A DNA stretch of 37,701 bases from the NCBI GenBank assembly GCA_030595325.1, contig JAUVDN010000010.1:1-37701 (forward strand), given 5' to 3'. The notes beneath the pieces are model-generated. The model did no database searches. It was not told the origin of the DNA and saw only the letters and a list, made by a program, of their open reading frames with translations. The translations under genes were made by a program, and so were the position numbers. This stretch comes from Gammaproteobacteria bacterium (lineage in GTDB: Bacteria; Pseudomonadota; Gammaproteobacteria; SZUA-229). Below, piece after piece: positions 18,871-27,359 of the stretch (positions within the stretch are counted from its first letter, which is position 1; the number at the start of each line of letters is the position of its first letter).

Positions 18871-20200
18871 CACTCACCAGGTGGATGTAATCTTTGGCCT
18901 GTCCCCCGTCTTGTTTGCGGGCAGTTTATTTGTACTAACCTATCTACTGATCATTACAGAACGATTGAACCGCGCCATTATCGCCATGATGGCTGCAGCG
19001 TTGATGATCATCGGTGGTGTACTCACACAGGAAGCAGCCGTTCAGGGTGTCGATTTTAATACCATCGGACTACTAACAGGTATGATGATCATCGTTGGTA
19101 TCACCCGAGATTCCGGCGTATTCCAATACCTGGCAATCCGTTCAGCCAAAGTGGTTAAAGCTGACCCCTGGGGCATCCTGGTCATGCTGATGATAGTCAC
19201 CGCAGTGTTATCCGCCCTGCTGGATAATGTCACCACCGTATTATTGATAGCCCCCATCACTTTACTGATTACCGACACACTGAAAATCAACGCTTACCCT
19301 TACCTGTTTGCTGAAATATTTGCTGCTAATATCGGTGGCACAGCGACCTTAATTGGCGATCCGCCTAACATCATGATTGGTTCTGCAACAGGCCTTGGTT
19401 ACAATGACTTCCTGTTTAACCTGGCACCTATCGCTATTATAATATTGGCAATTACTATCATTCCAATATACTTTATCTGGGGTCGGCATCTAAAAGCCGA
19501 ACCCGAATTAATCGAAAAAGTAATGCAATACCGTGAAATTGATGCCATCAAAGACTGGGTACTTCTCAAAAAATCACTGTTTGTATTGACGCTAGTCATG
19601 TTCGGTTTTATCGTTGGCCATGATTATGGCTACCAGCCGGCAACGGTAGCCATGTTTGGCGCAGCTTTATTACTCACCTTAAACTGCTTGCCACATAGCC
19701 AGGAAAAACAGACAGAGCTTGTTGCCAAATCTCTGTGTGATGTCGAATGGATTACCATCTTCTTTTTTATCGGCTTGTTTATCCTGGTCTACGGTGTTGA
19801 AACCACTGGCATACTGGAGTCACTGGCGCATCAGGTAATAACACTGACAGATGGTGACAAAACGGTAACCGCGATTTCAATTTTGTTTGTGTCCGCAGTT
19901 GCATCAGCTATCGTTGATAACATCCCCTTCGTCGCAACCATGATTCCGTTAATTAAAAATATGGCGGCAAGTTTTGGCGGTGCAGAAGAATTATTACCAC
20001 TATGGTGGTCGCTAGCTTTAGGTGCATGTCTCGGTGGAAATGGCAGCCTTGTTGGTGCCAGTGCTAATCTGATCGTTGCAGGATTTGCCGAAAGATCTGG
20101 CCAGCCAATCCGGTTTTTACCTTTCATGCTGATGGCCTTTCCGATGATGCTGGTATCTGTCTGTATCAGTGCAGTATATGTTTACTTTCGTTATTTTTAG
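18863..20200 (+). CDS. ArsB/NhaD/SLC13-type anion permease
   Basis: 445 aa multi-TM protein; NIGGTATLIGDPPNIMIGSATGL and GGNGSLVGASANLIVAGFAE motifs of the ion-transporter superfamily. Confidence 0.88.
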   Translation: MHSTHQVDVIFGLSPVLFAGSLFVLTYLLIITERLNRAIIAMMAAALMIIGGVLTQEAAVQGVDFNTIGLLTGMMIIVGITRDSGVFQYLAIRSAKVVKADPWGILVMLMIVTAVLSALLDNVTTVLLIAPITLLITDTLKINAYPYLFAEIFAANIGGTATLIGDPPNIMIGSATGLGYNDFLFNLAPIAIIILAITIIPIYFIWGRHLKAEPELIEKVMQYREIDAIKDWVLLKKSLFVLTLVMFGFIVGHDYGYQPATVAMFGAALLLTLNCLPHSQEKQTELVAKSLCDVEWITIFFFIGLFILVYGVETTGILESLAHQVITLTDGDKTVTAISILFVSAVASAIVDNIPFVATMIPLIKNMAASFGGAEELLPLWWSLALGACLGGNGSLVGASANLIVAGFAERSGQPIRFLPFMLMAFPMMLVSVCISAVYVYFRYF

Positions 20201-20215
20201 TTACGCAATATCCAC

Positions 20216-20263
20216 TGTCACCAGTCATTATTATTTTTATCTCAGAAATGATGACTGGTGACA
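20216..20263. other. Stem-loop (13 bp perfect arms)
   Basis: TGTCACCAGTCAT (20216-20228) / ATGACTGGTGACA (20251-20263). Confidence 0.7.
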
Positions 20264-20290
20264 AGACAAAGGAGTTAAAGTCTAAACATC

Positions 20291-20536
20291 ATGGCCATTG
20301 ATCACTATAAACTGAAAGATAAATCAGATGCTGAACTGCATGACTGGTTATATGAGCAGATACCAGGCACAGCAGAATACAATTCAGGTGTTCTAGAATC
20401 AATGCAACGAGCTGCAACAATGGAAGAGATATTTGAAAAAAAGAATGCACCGAGACGAAGGCGTGAGTTAATCGCAGGATGTTTAGCTATTTTATCCATT
20501 ATGCTGATTATCATTGCCATCGTATCTTCATCATAG
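20291..20536 (+). CDS. Small tail-anchored membrane protein, unknown
   Basis: 81 aa, soluble N-terminus, RRRR then a single C-terminal TM (ELIAGCLAILSIMLIIIAIVSSS). Confidence 0.6.
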   Translation: MAIDHYKLKDKSDAELHDWLYEQIPGTAEYNSGVLESMQRAATMEEIFEKKNAPRRRRELIAGCLAILSIMLIIIAIVSSS

Positions 20537-20771
20537 CCGGCAATACCAAAGGTTCTGTACTGTAAATGTTGTCTCAGAGTGTTTATACACTGACGTCAGT
20601 TTACCTTCCGGAAATAATCATAAGCCACTATAAGTATGATAATTTGACACTATATTTTAGCTTAAACACGATGTCACACTAGATTTAAAAATCGCAGCCT
20701 GTTTCCAAAATTTGATTACTCAGCGTGAAAAACTTGCATCTAATTAGGGAGCATAATAGTGCTTTCCGGAC

Positions 20772-22169
20772 TCAGCGAATGTCCATATGTTTAAGCTTTC
20801 GATAAATAGTTCGCTCACTGATTCCCAGTGCGGCAGCCACCAGTTTACGATTACCGTTAAATCGATTAAGCAGATCTCTAATGTGATCTTCCTCTATACT
20901 CTTTAAGGTAGTCGATCCATTAGTACCACCGGACAAACCTGACGTTAATGATGCTTGCGATGATGCAATGTTCATCGGGTCGATTTTGTCTGCTTCAATT
21001 GCGTTACAATGCGGCAAATTATTTAATACATTTTTAATTAAGGCGGCGTCGATTTCCCGATTACGGCTATGTGTTGCAGCAATAAAAAGAATATTACGTA
21101 ACTCACGGACATTGCCAGGATATGAATAACTCTTCAGACAATCGTAAACATCTGCCATCAGACGATAACTGCAGCGCATTGAACGGTTAATACCTTCGAG
21201 CAAACTGCGTGCCAGTATAGGTATATCATTGATGCGTTCTCGCAAACTTGGTAGACGGACATTCAGACAGGCAATCCTGTAATACAAATCTTCACGGAAG
21301 CCACCGGCGATTACCGACTCCCATAAGTGCCGGTTAGTAGCACAGATGATACGAACATTGGCCTTGCGCATACGCTTGCCGCCGACACGTCTATACTGAC
21401 CGGTCTCCAGCACACGTAGTAGTTTGGCCTGTTGTGAAAGTGGCATATCGCCGATTTCATCGAGAAAGATAGTGCCGCCGTCTGCTAGCTCGAACAGCCC
21501 CTGCTTGTCACCCGTGCTACCGGTATATGCTCCACTGACGTGACCGAACATCTCTGATTCAAACAGGCTCTCCGTTAATACTGTACTGTCAACGATTTGA
21601 AAGGGGTTCATGTTACGCTGAGAATGCGAATGAATATATTCAGCGGCTAGCTCTTTTCCGGTACCTGTCTCGCCCTGTAGCAGTACCGGTGCATCGGAAC
21701 TGGCTGCGATATTCAACTGATCGATACAGGCGGTAAATTCAGCTGAATCACCAACCATTCGGTTATTACCGGGTTTGCAATTTATATCAGGTGTAATTTC
21801 TTCGATACATTCGCCTAAAAATAATTCATTATTATCACTTCTTAATGGAAAAGCAGATACTTTTACCTGATGCATGCGGTGTTCTGCATCACAATGCAAA
21901 TGTGTACAGATTTTTGCCTCACCGGTGTTAAAAACATGCTCATGCGGACACTCCTCACCGTCGACACTGCATGGATAATCTTTACCATGGCTAACCTGAT
22001 GACATGTCATACCGATGGCACTTTCATTTGAAGTACCATATTGTTTCTCATAGGCCTTATTCACTGCCATGATGCGATAGTTCTTATCGATGACAACAAA
22101 AGGTTGCTCGTGACTGTTGACCATTGAGTCCAGATTGACTGACACTGCAGTTTCAACTTTCTTATCCAT
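20772..22169 (-). CDS. Sigma54-dependent transcriptional activator with Cys/His-rich PAS sensor and Fis HTH
   Basis: AAA+ Walker [16 protein letters not shown] loop, Walker [36 protein letters not shown], Fis [23 protein letters not shown] with [22 protein letters not shown]. Confidence 0.95.
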   Translation of the reverse strand: MDKKVETAVSVNLDSMVNSHEQPFVVIDKNYRIMAVNKAYEKQYGTSNESAIGMTCHQVSHGKDYPCSVDGEECPHEHVFNTGEAKICTHLHCDAEHRMHQVKVSAFPLRSDNNELFLGECIEEITPDINCKPGNNRMVGDSAEFTACIDQLNIAASSDAPVLLQGETGTGKELAAEYIHSHSQRNMNPFQIVDSTVLTESLFESEMFGHVSGAYTGSTGDKQGLFELADGGTIFLDEIGDMPLSQQAKLLRVLETGQYRRVGGKRMRKANVRIICATNRHLWESVIAGGFREDLYYRIACLNVRLPSLRERINDIPILARSLLEGINRSMRCSYRLMADVYDCLKSYSYPGNVRELRNILFIAATHSRNREIDAALIKNVLNNLPHCNAIEADKIDPMNIASSQASLTSGLSGGTNGSTTLKSIEEDHIRDLLNRFNGNRKLVAAALGISERTIYRKLKHMDIR

Positions 22170-22271
22170 AGTATTCCTCGGTTATTCCTGAATATATAGC
22201 ATTGTTTGCATGACAGTTATGTCATACCAGAACAAGTCCAGTCAGCGTAGCATGTCACCACAGTCATGAGC

Positions 22272-22285
22272 TTGACATACATCAA
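22272..22285. promoter_or_regulatory. FNR-like site
   Basis: TTGACATACATCAA, one mismatch to TTGAT-N4-ATCAA; in the divergent region between the sigma54 activator and ORF 22438. Confidence 0.5.
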
Positions 22286-22340
22286 GAAAAATAACAGCAA
22301 TATTATTAATTAAATCAGTCGGTTACCATATAGTAAGACT

Positions 22341-22356
22341 TGGTATGTTTGTTGCT
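22341..22356 (+). promoter_or_regulatory. Sigma54 (-24/-12) promoter
   Basis: TGGTATGTTTGTTGCT: GG-N10-GC, matches TGGCACG-N4-TTGCW well; upstream of ORF 22438. Confidence 0.7.
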
Positions 22357-22437
22357 TAGTAATATTGTAATAATAAAATTTTTATCACCTGTCACTATGT
22401 CGAATGAACATCAAACATGACTCAAATGAGGAAAGAA

Positions 22438-22716
22438 ATGATTATCACTAAGCATGATAAAGTAATTGATAAAGTAATATTTGCGGTGTTATCAGCCTTG
22501 TTAATCTCTGCATTAAGCGCTTTATTTTTCAGTAAGGCTGAAGCAGCTAATATTACTACCGAGCATAGTGAGCCAGCTGGCGGCTTGCACAGTAATGCTG
22601 GTAGTTTTGACTCACGAAACAAACACACCAATATCAGTAATAACCAGGGTGATGCAGTACCCCCCATTGCATTTATACAGGAAGGAATACCTACACCTTC
22701 AGAGCAAGTTATTTAG
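22438..22716 (+). CDS. Small exported hypothetical protein (about 92 aa)
   Basis: MIITKHDKVIDKVIFAVLSALLISALSALFFSKAEAAN signal-peptide-like start with GAGGA upstream of the ATG at 22438; hydrophilic mature part. Confidence 0.6.
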   Translation: MIITKHDKVIDKVIFAVLSALLISALSALFFSKAEAANITTEHSEPAGGLHSNAGSFDSRNKHTNISNNQGDAVPPIAFIQEGIPTPSEQVI

Positions 22717-22764
22717 GGGCTAATTGTTCGCCTCATTTTTTTGCTTTATATAAAAGTGTCACAG

Positions 22765-22814
22765 CAGTTCTTCAAGATAAGTAAGCGACTACACGCTTAG
22801 CGACTGAAGAACTG
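22765..22814. other. Long stem-loop between convergent genes (probable transcription end)
   Basis: Outer arms CAGTTCTTCA/TGAAGAACTG, inner arms TAAGCG/CGCTTA, between the stop of ORF 22438 and the stop of cusA. Confidence 0.6.
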
Positions 22815-22820
22815 AATTAC

Positions 22821-25800
22821 TCAACCCGGTTTTCTCTTATAGAAATAAAAAAGAACCGGTAATAAAAACATTGAAACTAATGGTGCGGTAAACATTCCTC
22901 CTACCATTGGAATAGCAATCGGCCGCATCACTTCAAGACCGGTGCCTTCACCAAGCAATATCGGCAATAAACCACCAATAATAATAGCCACCGTCATTGT
23001 TTTAGGTCTTACTCTTCTTAATGCACCTTGCAATACTGCCTGCTTGAGTTCTTCATTTGTTTGCGGCGCATTCTTTTTTATAGCCGCATTCAAATAAATC
23101 AACATCACAATGCTAAATTCTATTGCCACACCTGCTAAAGCAATAAAACCAATTGCTACGGCGACTGAAAGATTTAAACCATAAAAATAAAGCAGCCAGA
23201 TGCCTCCTGACAATGCGAAAGGCACAGATAACATAATCAGCAATGGCTCCATGATATTTTTAAAACTCAAATATAGAAGAACAAAAATAATGGTTAAGGT
23301 TAAGGGGATAATGTAGATCAGCTTTTCTTTAACCCGCTCAAAATATTCGAATTCACCCGCCCAGGATAAGCTATAACCCGTTGGCATTAAGACCTCACTA
23401 TTAATAACTGCCTTTAGTTCATTAACATACGCACCAAGATCACGGTCTGCGATATCGATATACACATAGACACTCAAACGACCATTTTCACTCTTGATCA
23501 TCGCAGGTCCATCCGAATATTTAATTTCTGCAAATTCACTCAAAGGTAATAGATCGCCATGTTTTGTCACGATAGGAAGGTCACGCAATTTAGCGAGTGA
23601 ATTTCTTATATCATAGGGGTAACGTATATTGATCGGGTATCGTTCACGGCCTTCGACCGTCTCTGTAATATTCATTCCACCAACAGCGGTCGAAATAATT
23701 TGCTGCAGATCACCGACATTAAAAAGTTGCTGGCCCGCATTGTAACGGTCAATGGTAATATCGATATATCGTCCATTAGAAATACGTTCTGCTATGACCG
23801 ATGCAGTACCATCAATCGATTTAGCCAGACTCTCAATCTGTTGAGAGATCCTTTCTACATCTTTCAACTCCGGACCAGAGACTCTGATACCGACAGGCGT
23901 TTTCACGCCTGTGGCTAACATATCAATACGGGCTTCGATAGGCATTAACCACGCATTGACCAGACCCGGTACATTCACTCTGGCATCAAGTTCAGCTTTT
24001 ATTTTTTTGATGGTCATGCCTTCACGCCACTCTTCTTCAGGCTTAAGCTGAATCGTTGTTTCCAGCATATTAAGTGGTGCAGGATCAGTAGCCGTTTCGG
24101 CTCGCCCTATCTTTCCGAAAACCTGCTTTACTTCAGGAACCGTTAATATTAACCGGTCCGTCTGCTGTAATAACTCCCGGCCTTTTCCTATAGAAATACC
24201 TGGCAAGGTGGTTGGCATATAGAGCAGATCACCTTCATTTAATTCCGGCATAAATTCTGAACCAATCTCCGACCATGGCCACGCTGACGTTATAAATAGA
24301 ATAAAAGCAATTGCTATAACCTTAAATGGTGAATTTAATGCTCGCGTTATATAGGGTTTATAGAGGCCGGAAAACCATCGATTGACCGGGTTATCATATT
24401 CACTCTTTATATTCCCGCGGATGAAATAAACAGATAGTACCGGCACCAGAGTAATCGAAAGTCCTGCAGCTGCAGCCATTACATAGGTTTTGGTGAAAGC
24501 CAGCGGGCTAAACATTCGCCCTTCCTGAGCTTCTAATGCGAACACCGGTAAAAAGCTTAAGGTAATAATAACTAGTGAGTAAAATAATGGTGGACCAACT
24601 TCTACACAGGCATCGGTGATAATTTTTATCCTGTTTTCTACATTATGATTTTTATTATTAAGCTCAAGATGTTTATGAATGTTCTCGATCATAACAATAC
24701 TGGCATCTAGCATTGCGCCTATGGCTATGGCTATGCCACCAAGTGACATGATATTGGCATTGATACCCTGATACTTCATCACGATAAAGGCTGATAAAAT
24801 ACCGACGGGGAGACTTATCGCTATAACCAGAGAAGAGCGAAGGTGCATTAAAAATATAACACAGACCAGGATAACAATAATAATCTCTTCGATTAATTTA
24901 TTGCTTAACGATTCGATAGAGCGCTGGATGAGGTCAGCTCTATTATAGGTTTCAACCAACTCTACCCCCTCAGGCAGAGCCAGCTTTAACTCTTCAATTC
25001 GTTGTTCGACATGCCGGATGGTATCAAGTGCATTCTCCTGCCATCGCATGATGACTATGCCACCAACAACCTCCCCCTTGCCATCAAGTTCTGCTACCCC
25101 CCTTCTCGGAGCCGGTCCTTCTCTAATCTCAGCAATATCACGTAAGAAAACAGCGTCACCAACAGAGTTAACACCGAGCGGCCCAACACTTCCTATATCT
25201 TCTATACTGGATAAATAACCATGCACACGTATCATGTACTCCGCTTCTGAGAGCTCAATGACCGACGCACCTGATTCCTGATTGCCATTCTTAAGCGCAC
25301 TAATTACCGATGAAAGTGTAACCAGCTCACGAAGCAGTACATTTGGATCAATAACTATTTGATACTGTTTAACCATACCGCCGAGTGATGCGATTTCTGC
25401 AACACCAGGAACAGACTCCAGTTCATATTTTAAAAACCAGTCTTGTATCGAGCGTAATTCACCTGGACCATGCTTTCCGGTTTTATCAATCAAGGCATAT
25501 TCATAAATCCAGCCGACACCACTTGCATCTGGACCTAACGATGATTTGGCACCATCTGGCAAAGTCTTTTCTACTTCGATCAGATACTCAGAAACACGCG
25601 ATCTCGCCCAGTATGGATCCACTCCTTCATCAAATAATACGTATACATAAGAATCACCAAAAAAAGAGTAACCCCGCACTGTGGTTGCGCCTGGCACGGT
25701 TAACATGGTTGAGGTTATGGGGTAGGTTATCTGGTCTTCAATAATCTGTGGTGCCTGCCCGGGGTAACTGGTTTTGATAATAACCTGGGTATCGGATAAA

Positions 25801-25922
25801 TCTGGTATGGCATCAAGCGGGATACTGCTGAGGGAACGCATGCCCCAGACAGCAAGGATCAAGCTCAATAACAGGATTAGCAGTCTGTTTTCTATCGACC
25901 ACCGAATTATCAGCTTGATCAA
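22821..25922 (-). CDS. cusA: CusA-type heavy-metal RND efflux transporter
   Basis: 1033 aa; SSIPLDAIPDLSDTQVIIKTSYPGQAPQIIEDQITYP start and multiple RND TM motifs. Confidence 0.95.
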   Translation of the reverse strand: MIKLIIRWSIENRLLILLLSLILAVWGMRSLSSIPLDAIPDLSDTQVIIKTSYPGQAPQIIEDQITYPITSTMLTVPGATTVRGYSFFGDSYVYVLFDEGVDPYWARSRVSEYLIEVEKTLPDGAKSSLGPDASGVGWIYEYALIDKTGKHGPGELRSIQDWFLKYELESVPGVAEIASLGGMVKQYQIVIDPNVLLRELVTLSSVISALKNGNQESGASVIELSEAEYMIRVHGYLSSIEDIGSVGPLGVNSVGDAVFLRDIAEIREGPAPRRGVAELDGKGEVVGGIVIMRWQENALDTIRHVEQRIEELKLALPEGVELVETYNRADLIQRSIESLSNKLIEEIIIVILVCVIFLMHLRSSLVIAISLPVGILSAFIVMKYQGINANIMSLGGIAIAIGAMLDASIVMIENIHKHLELNNKNHNVENRIKIITDACVEVGPPLFYSLVIITLSFLPVFALEAQEGRMFSPLAFTKTYVMAAAAGLSITLVPVLSVYFIRGNIKSEYDNPVNRWFSGLYKPYITRALNSPFKVIAIAFILFITSAWPWSEIGSEFMPELNEGDLLYMPTTLPGISIGKGRELLQQTDRLILTVPEVKQVFGKIGRAETATDPAPLNMLETTIQLKPEEEWREGMTIKKIKAELDARVNVPGLVNAWLMPIEARIDMLATGVKTPVGIRVSGPELKDVERISQQIESLAKSIDGTASVIAERISNGRYIDITIDRYNAGQQLFNVGDLQQIISTAVGGMNITETVEGRERYPINIRYPYDIRNSLAKLRDLPIVTKHGDLLPLSEFAEIKYSDGPAMIKSENGRLSVYVYIDIADRDLGAYVNELKAVINSEVLMPTGYSLSWAGEFEYFERVKEKLIYIIPLTLTIIFVLLYLSFKNIMEPLLIMLSVPFALSGGIWLLYFYGLNLSVAVAIGFIALAGVAIEFSIVMLIYLNAAIKKNAPQTNEELKQAVLQGALRRVRPKTMTVAIIIGGLLPILLGEGTGLEVMRPIAIPMVGGMFTAPLVSMFLLPVLFYFYKRKPG

Positions 25923-27253
25923 TTCTCAACTCCTGGTGCCGTATCACCAACAGCGGGTGAGTTGATAACGGGCTGACTAAACCGTGAAACTTCAGCTCTG
26001 AGCTCACTTTCTGAATCTAATAAAAACTGCCCTGATACCACGACCTTCATGCCTTCTTCTAAACCTTCAATAATCTCAACAAACTCATCATTATTCAGCC
26101 CGGTGACAACATCGACCGGCTGGAAGCGACCACCACTTTTTGCTACCACTACGACACTTTTGGAGCCCGTTCGAATAACAGCTGAAGACGGTGCCAGTAA
26201 AACATTATCTTTTGATTCTGTATAAACGATCATCTCGGTCTGCATTCCCAACCGTAGATCCAGCTTATCGTTAGCTTTAAAATCCGCAATTAATTTAACG
26301 GCTGTGGTACTGCTATATCCCAGGTCATCTACTCTCCTTACTTCACCTTGCCAGCTCAGACCGGGGAATCGGCGTATAGACATAGAAATTTTCTGGCCGG
26401 GTTTAAGCCATATCCATTGTGTCTCAAAAACTTTGGCATAAGCTGAAATAGAATATAACGGTTTAAAGCCACCGATTATTTCACCTGGTTTTACTTTTTG
26501 ATTGAGCTTAATATTTAATGTAGTTAATAAGCCGGTATCAGAATAACGCAGATGGTAGATATTTGATGGTTTACCGATTTTGATTAAAGTATTTAGTTCA
26601 ACAAATGTATAACCTAAGGACATTAGCTTCTTCTTTAAAACACGCATACTCCTTACATCATTTTCATCGACCGCTTTTATATATTGCTGCTGAAGCTGCA
26701 ATATTTCATCTGACGCAAGTGAAACAATGACTTCATTTTTGTAAAATTTATTTTCTTCAGGTGAATGATTAATAAATTGAACAATGCCTGAGACAGGTGA
26801 TGTTAAAGAAATATCTTTACGTTTTTTAACTTTATTAACATAACCATAAATCCTTATATTTCTATAAATATTATCTCTTTTAATTGTTGTCGTTTTTATA
26901 CCGAAGTTATTTATAATTGATGAATCAACACGTATTTCTGGGCGTGATTTTCTATCATCATTTTTAGTCAGTAAATTATCTAGCTGTTTACTAACTAAAG
27001 ACATACCACAAATCGGGCAATCGCCCTCATGTTCCTGATGAATATGCGGATGCATAGGACAGGTATAGTATTCGGACTTAACCAGTTGTATGGTCTGGTC
27101 GTTAATACTATTTCCTACTTCATCAGTAGAAGACGGGGATGAAGAATGCTGATTTGGAAAAAGTTGATTTGGAAAAAGCATGGGACCAGCAACCATACCG
27201 AAAATGAACGCAATAATTGCTGTAACTAAAATAAAAATTAAAGACTTATTCAT
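25919..27253 (-). CDS. cusB: CusB-type efflux periplasmic adaptor with heavy-metal-binding domain
   Basis: YYTCPMHPHIHQEHEGDCPICGMSLV metal-binding domain plus HlyD-like adaptor; 4 bp overlap with cusA. Confidence 0.93.
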   Translation of the reverse strand: MNKSLIFILVTAIIAFIFGMVAGPMLFPNQLFPNQHSSSPSSTDEVGNSINDQTIQLVKSEYYTCPMHPHIHQEHEGDCPICGMSLVSKQLDNLLTKNDDRKSRPEIRVDSSIINNFGIKTTTIKRDNIYRNIRIYGYVNKVKKRKDISLTSPVSGIVQFINHSPEENKFYKNEVIVSLASDEILQLQQQYIKAVDENDVRSMRVLKKKLMSLGYTFVELNTLIKIGKPSNIYHLRYSDTGLLTTLNIKLNQKVKPGEIIGGFKPLYSISAYAKVFETQWIWLKPGQKISMSIRRFPGLSWQGEVRRVDDLGYSSTTAVKLIADFKANDKLDLRLGMQTEMIVYTESKDNVLLAPSSAVIRTGSKSVVVVAKSGGRFQPVDVVTGLNNDEFVEIIEGLEEGMKVVVSGQFLLDSESELRAEVSRFSQPVINSPAVGDTAPGVEN

Positions 27254-27310
27254 GAGGGTAACTATAAAATAATTGAGGTTATATCTCTAGCCAATACAGT
27301 ACTAAAGCAA

Positions 27311-27338
27311 AAAAAAGCCGGCAAAAAAGCCGGCTTTT
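27311..27338 (-). terminator. Rho-independent terminator after the multicopper oxidase
   Basis: AAAAGCCGGC AAAAAA GCCGGCTTTT; perfect stem with A/T runs on both sides. Confidence 0.85.
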
Positions 27339-27359
27339 AGTTTTAGCTGTGACTAAAGA

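Noticed and set aside
20589-20600. Perfect 12 bp palindrome ACTGACGTCAGT
   Set aside because: No flanking promoter elements and no repeat elsewhere in the window; could be chance.
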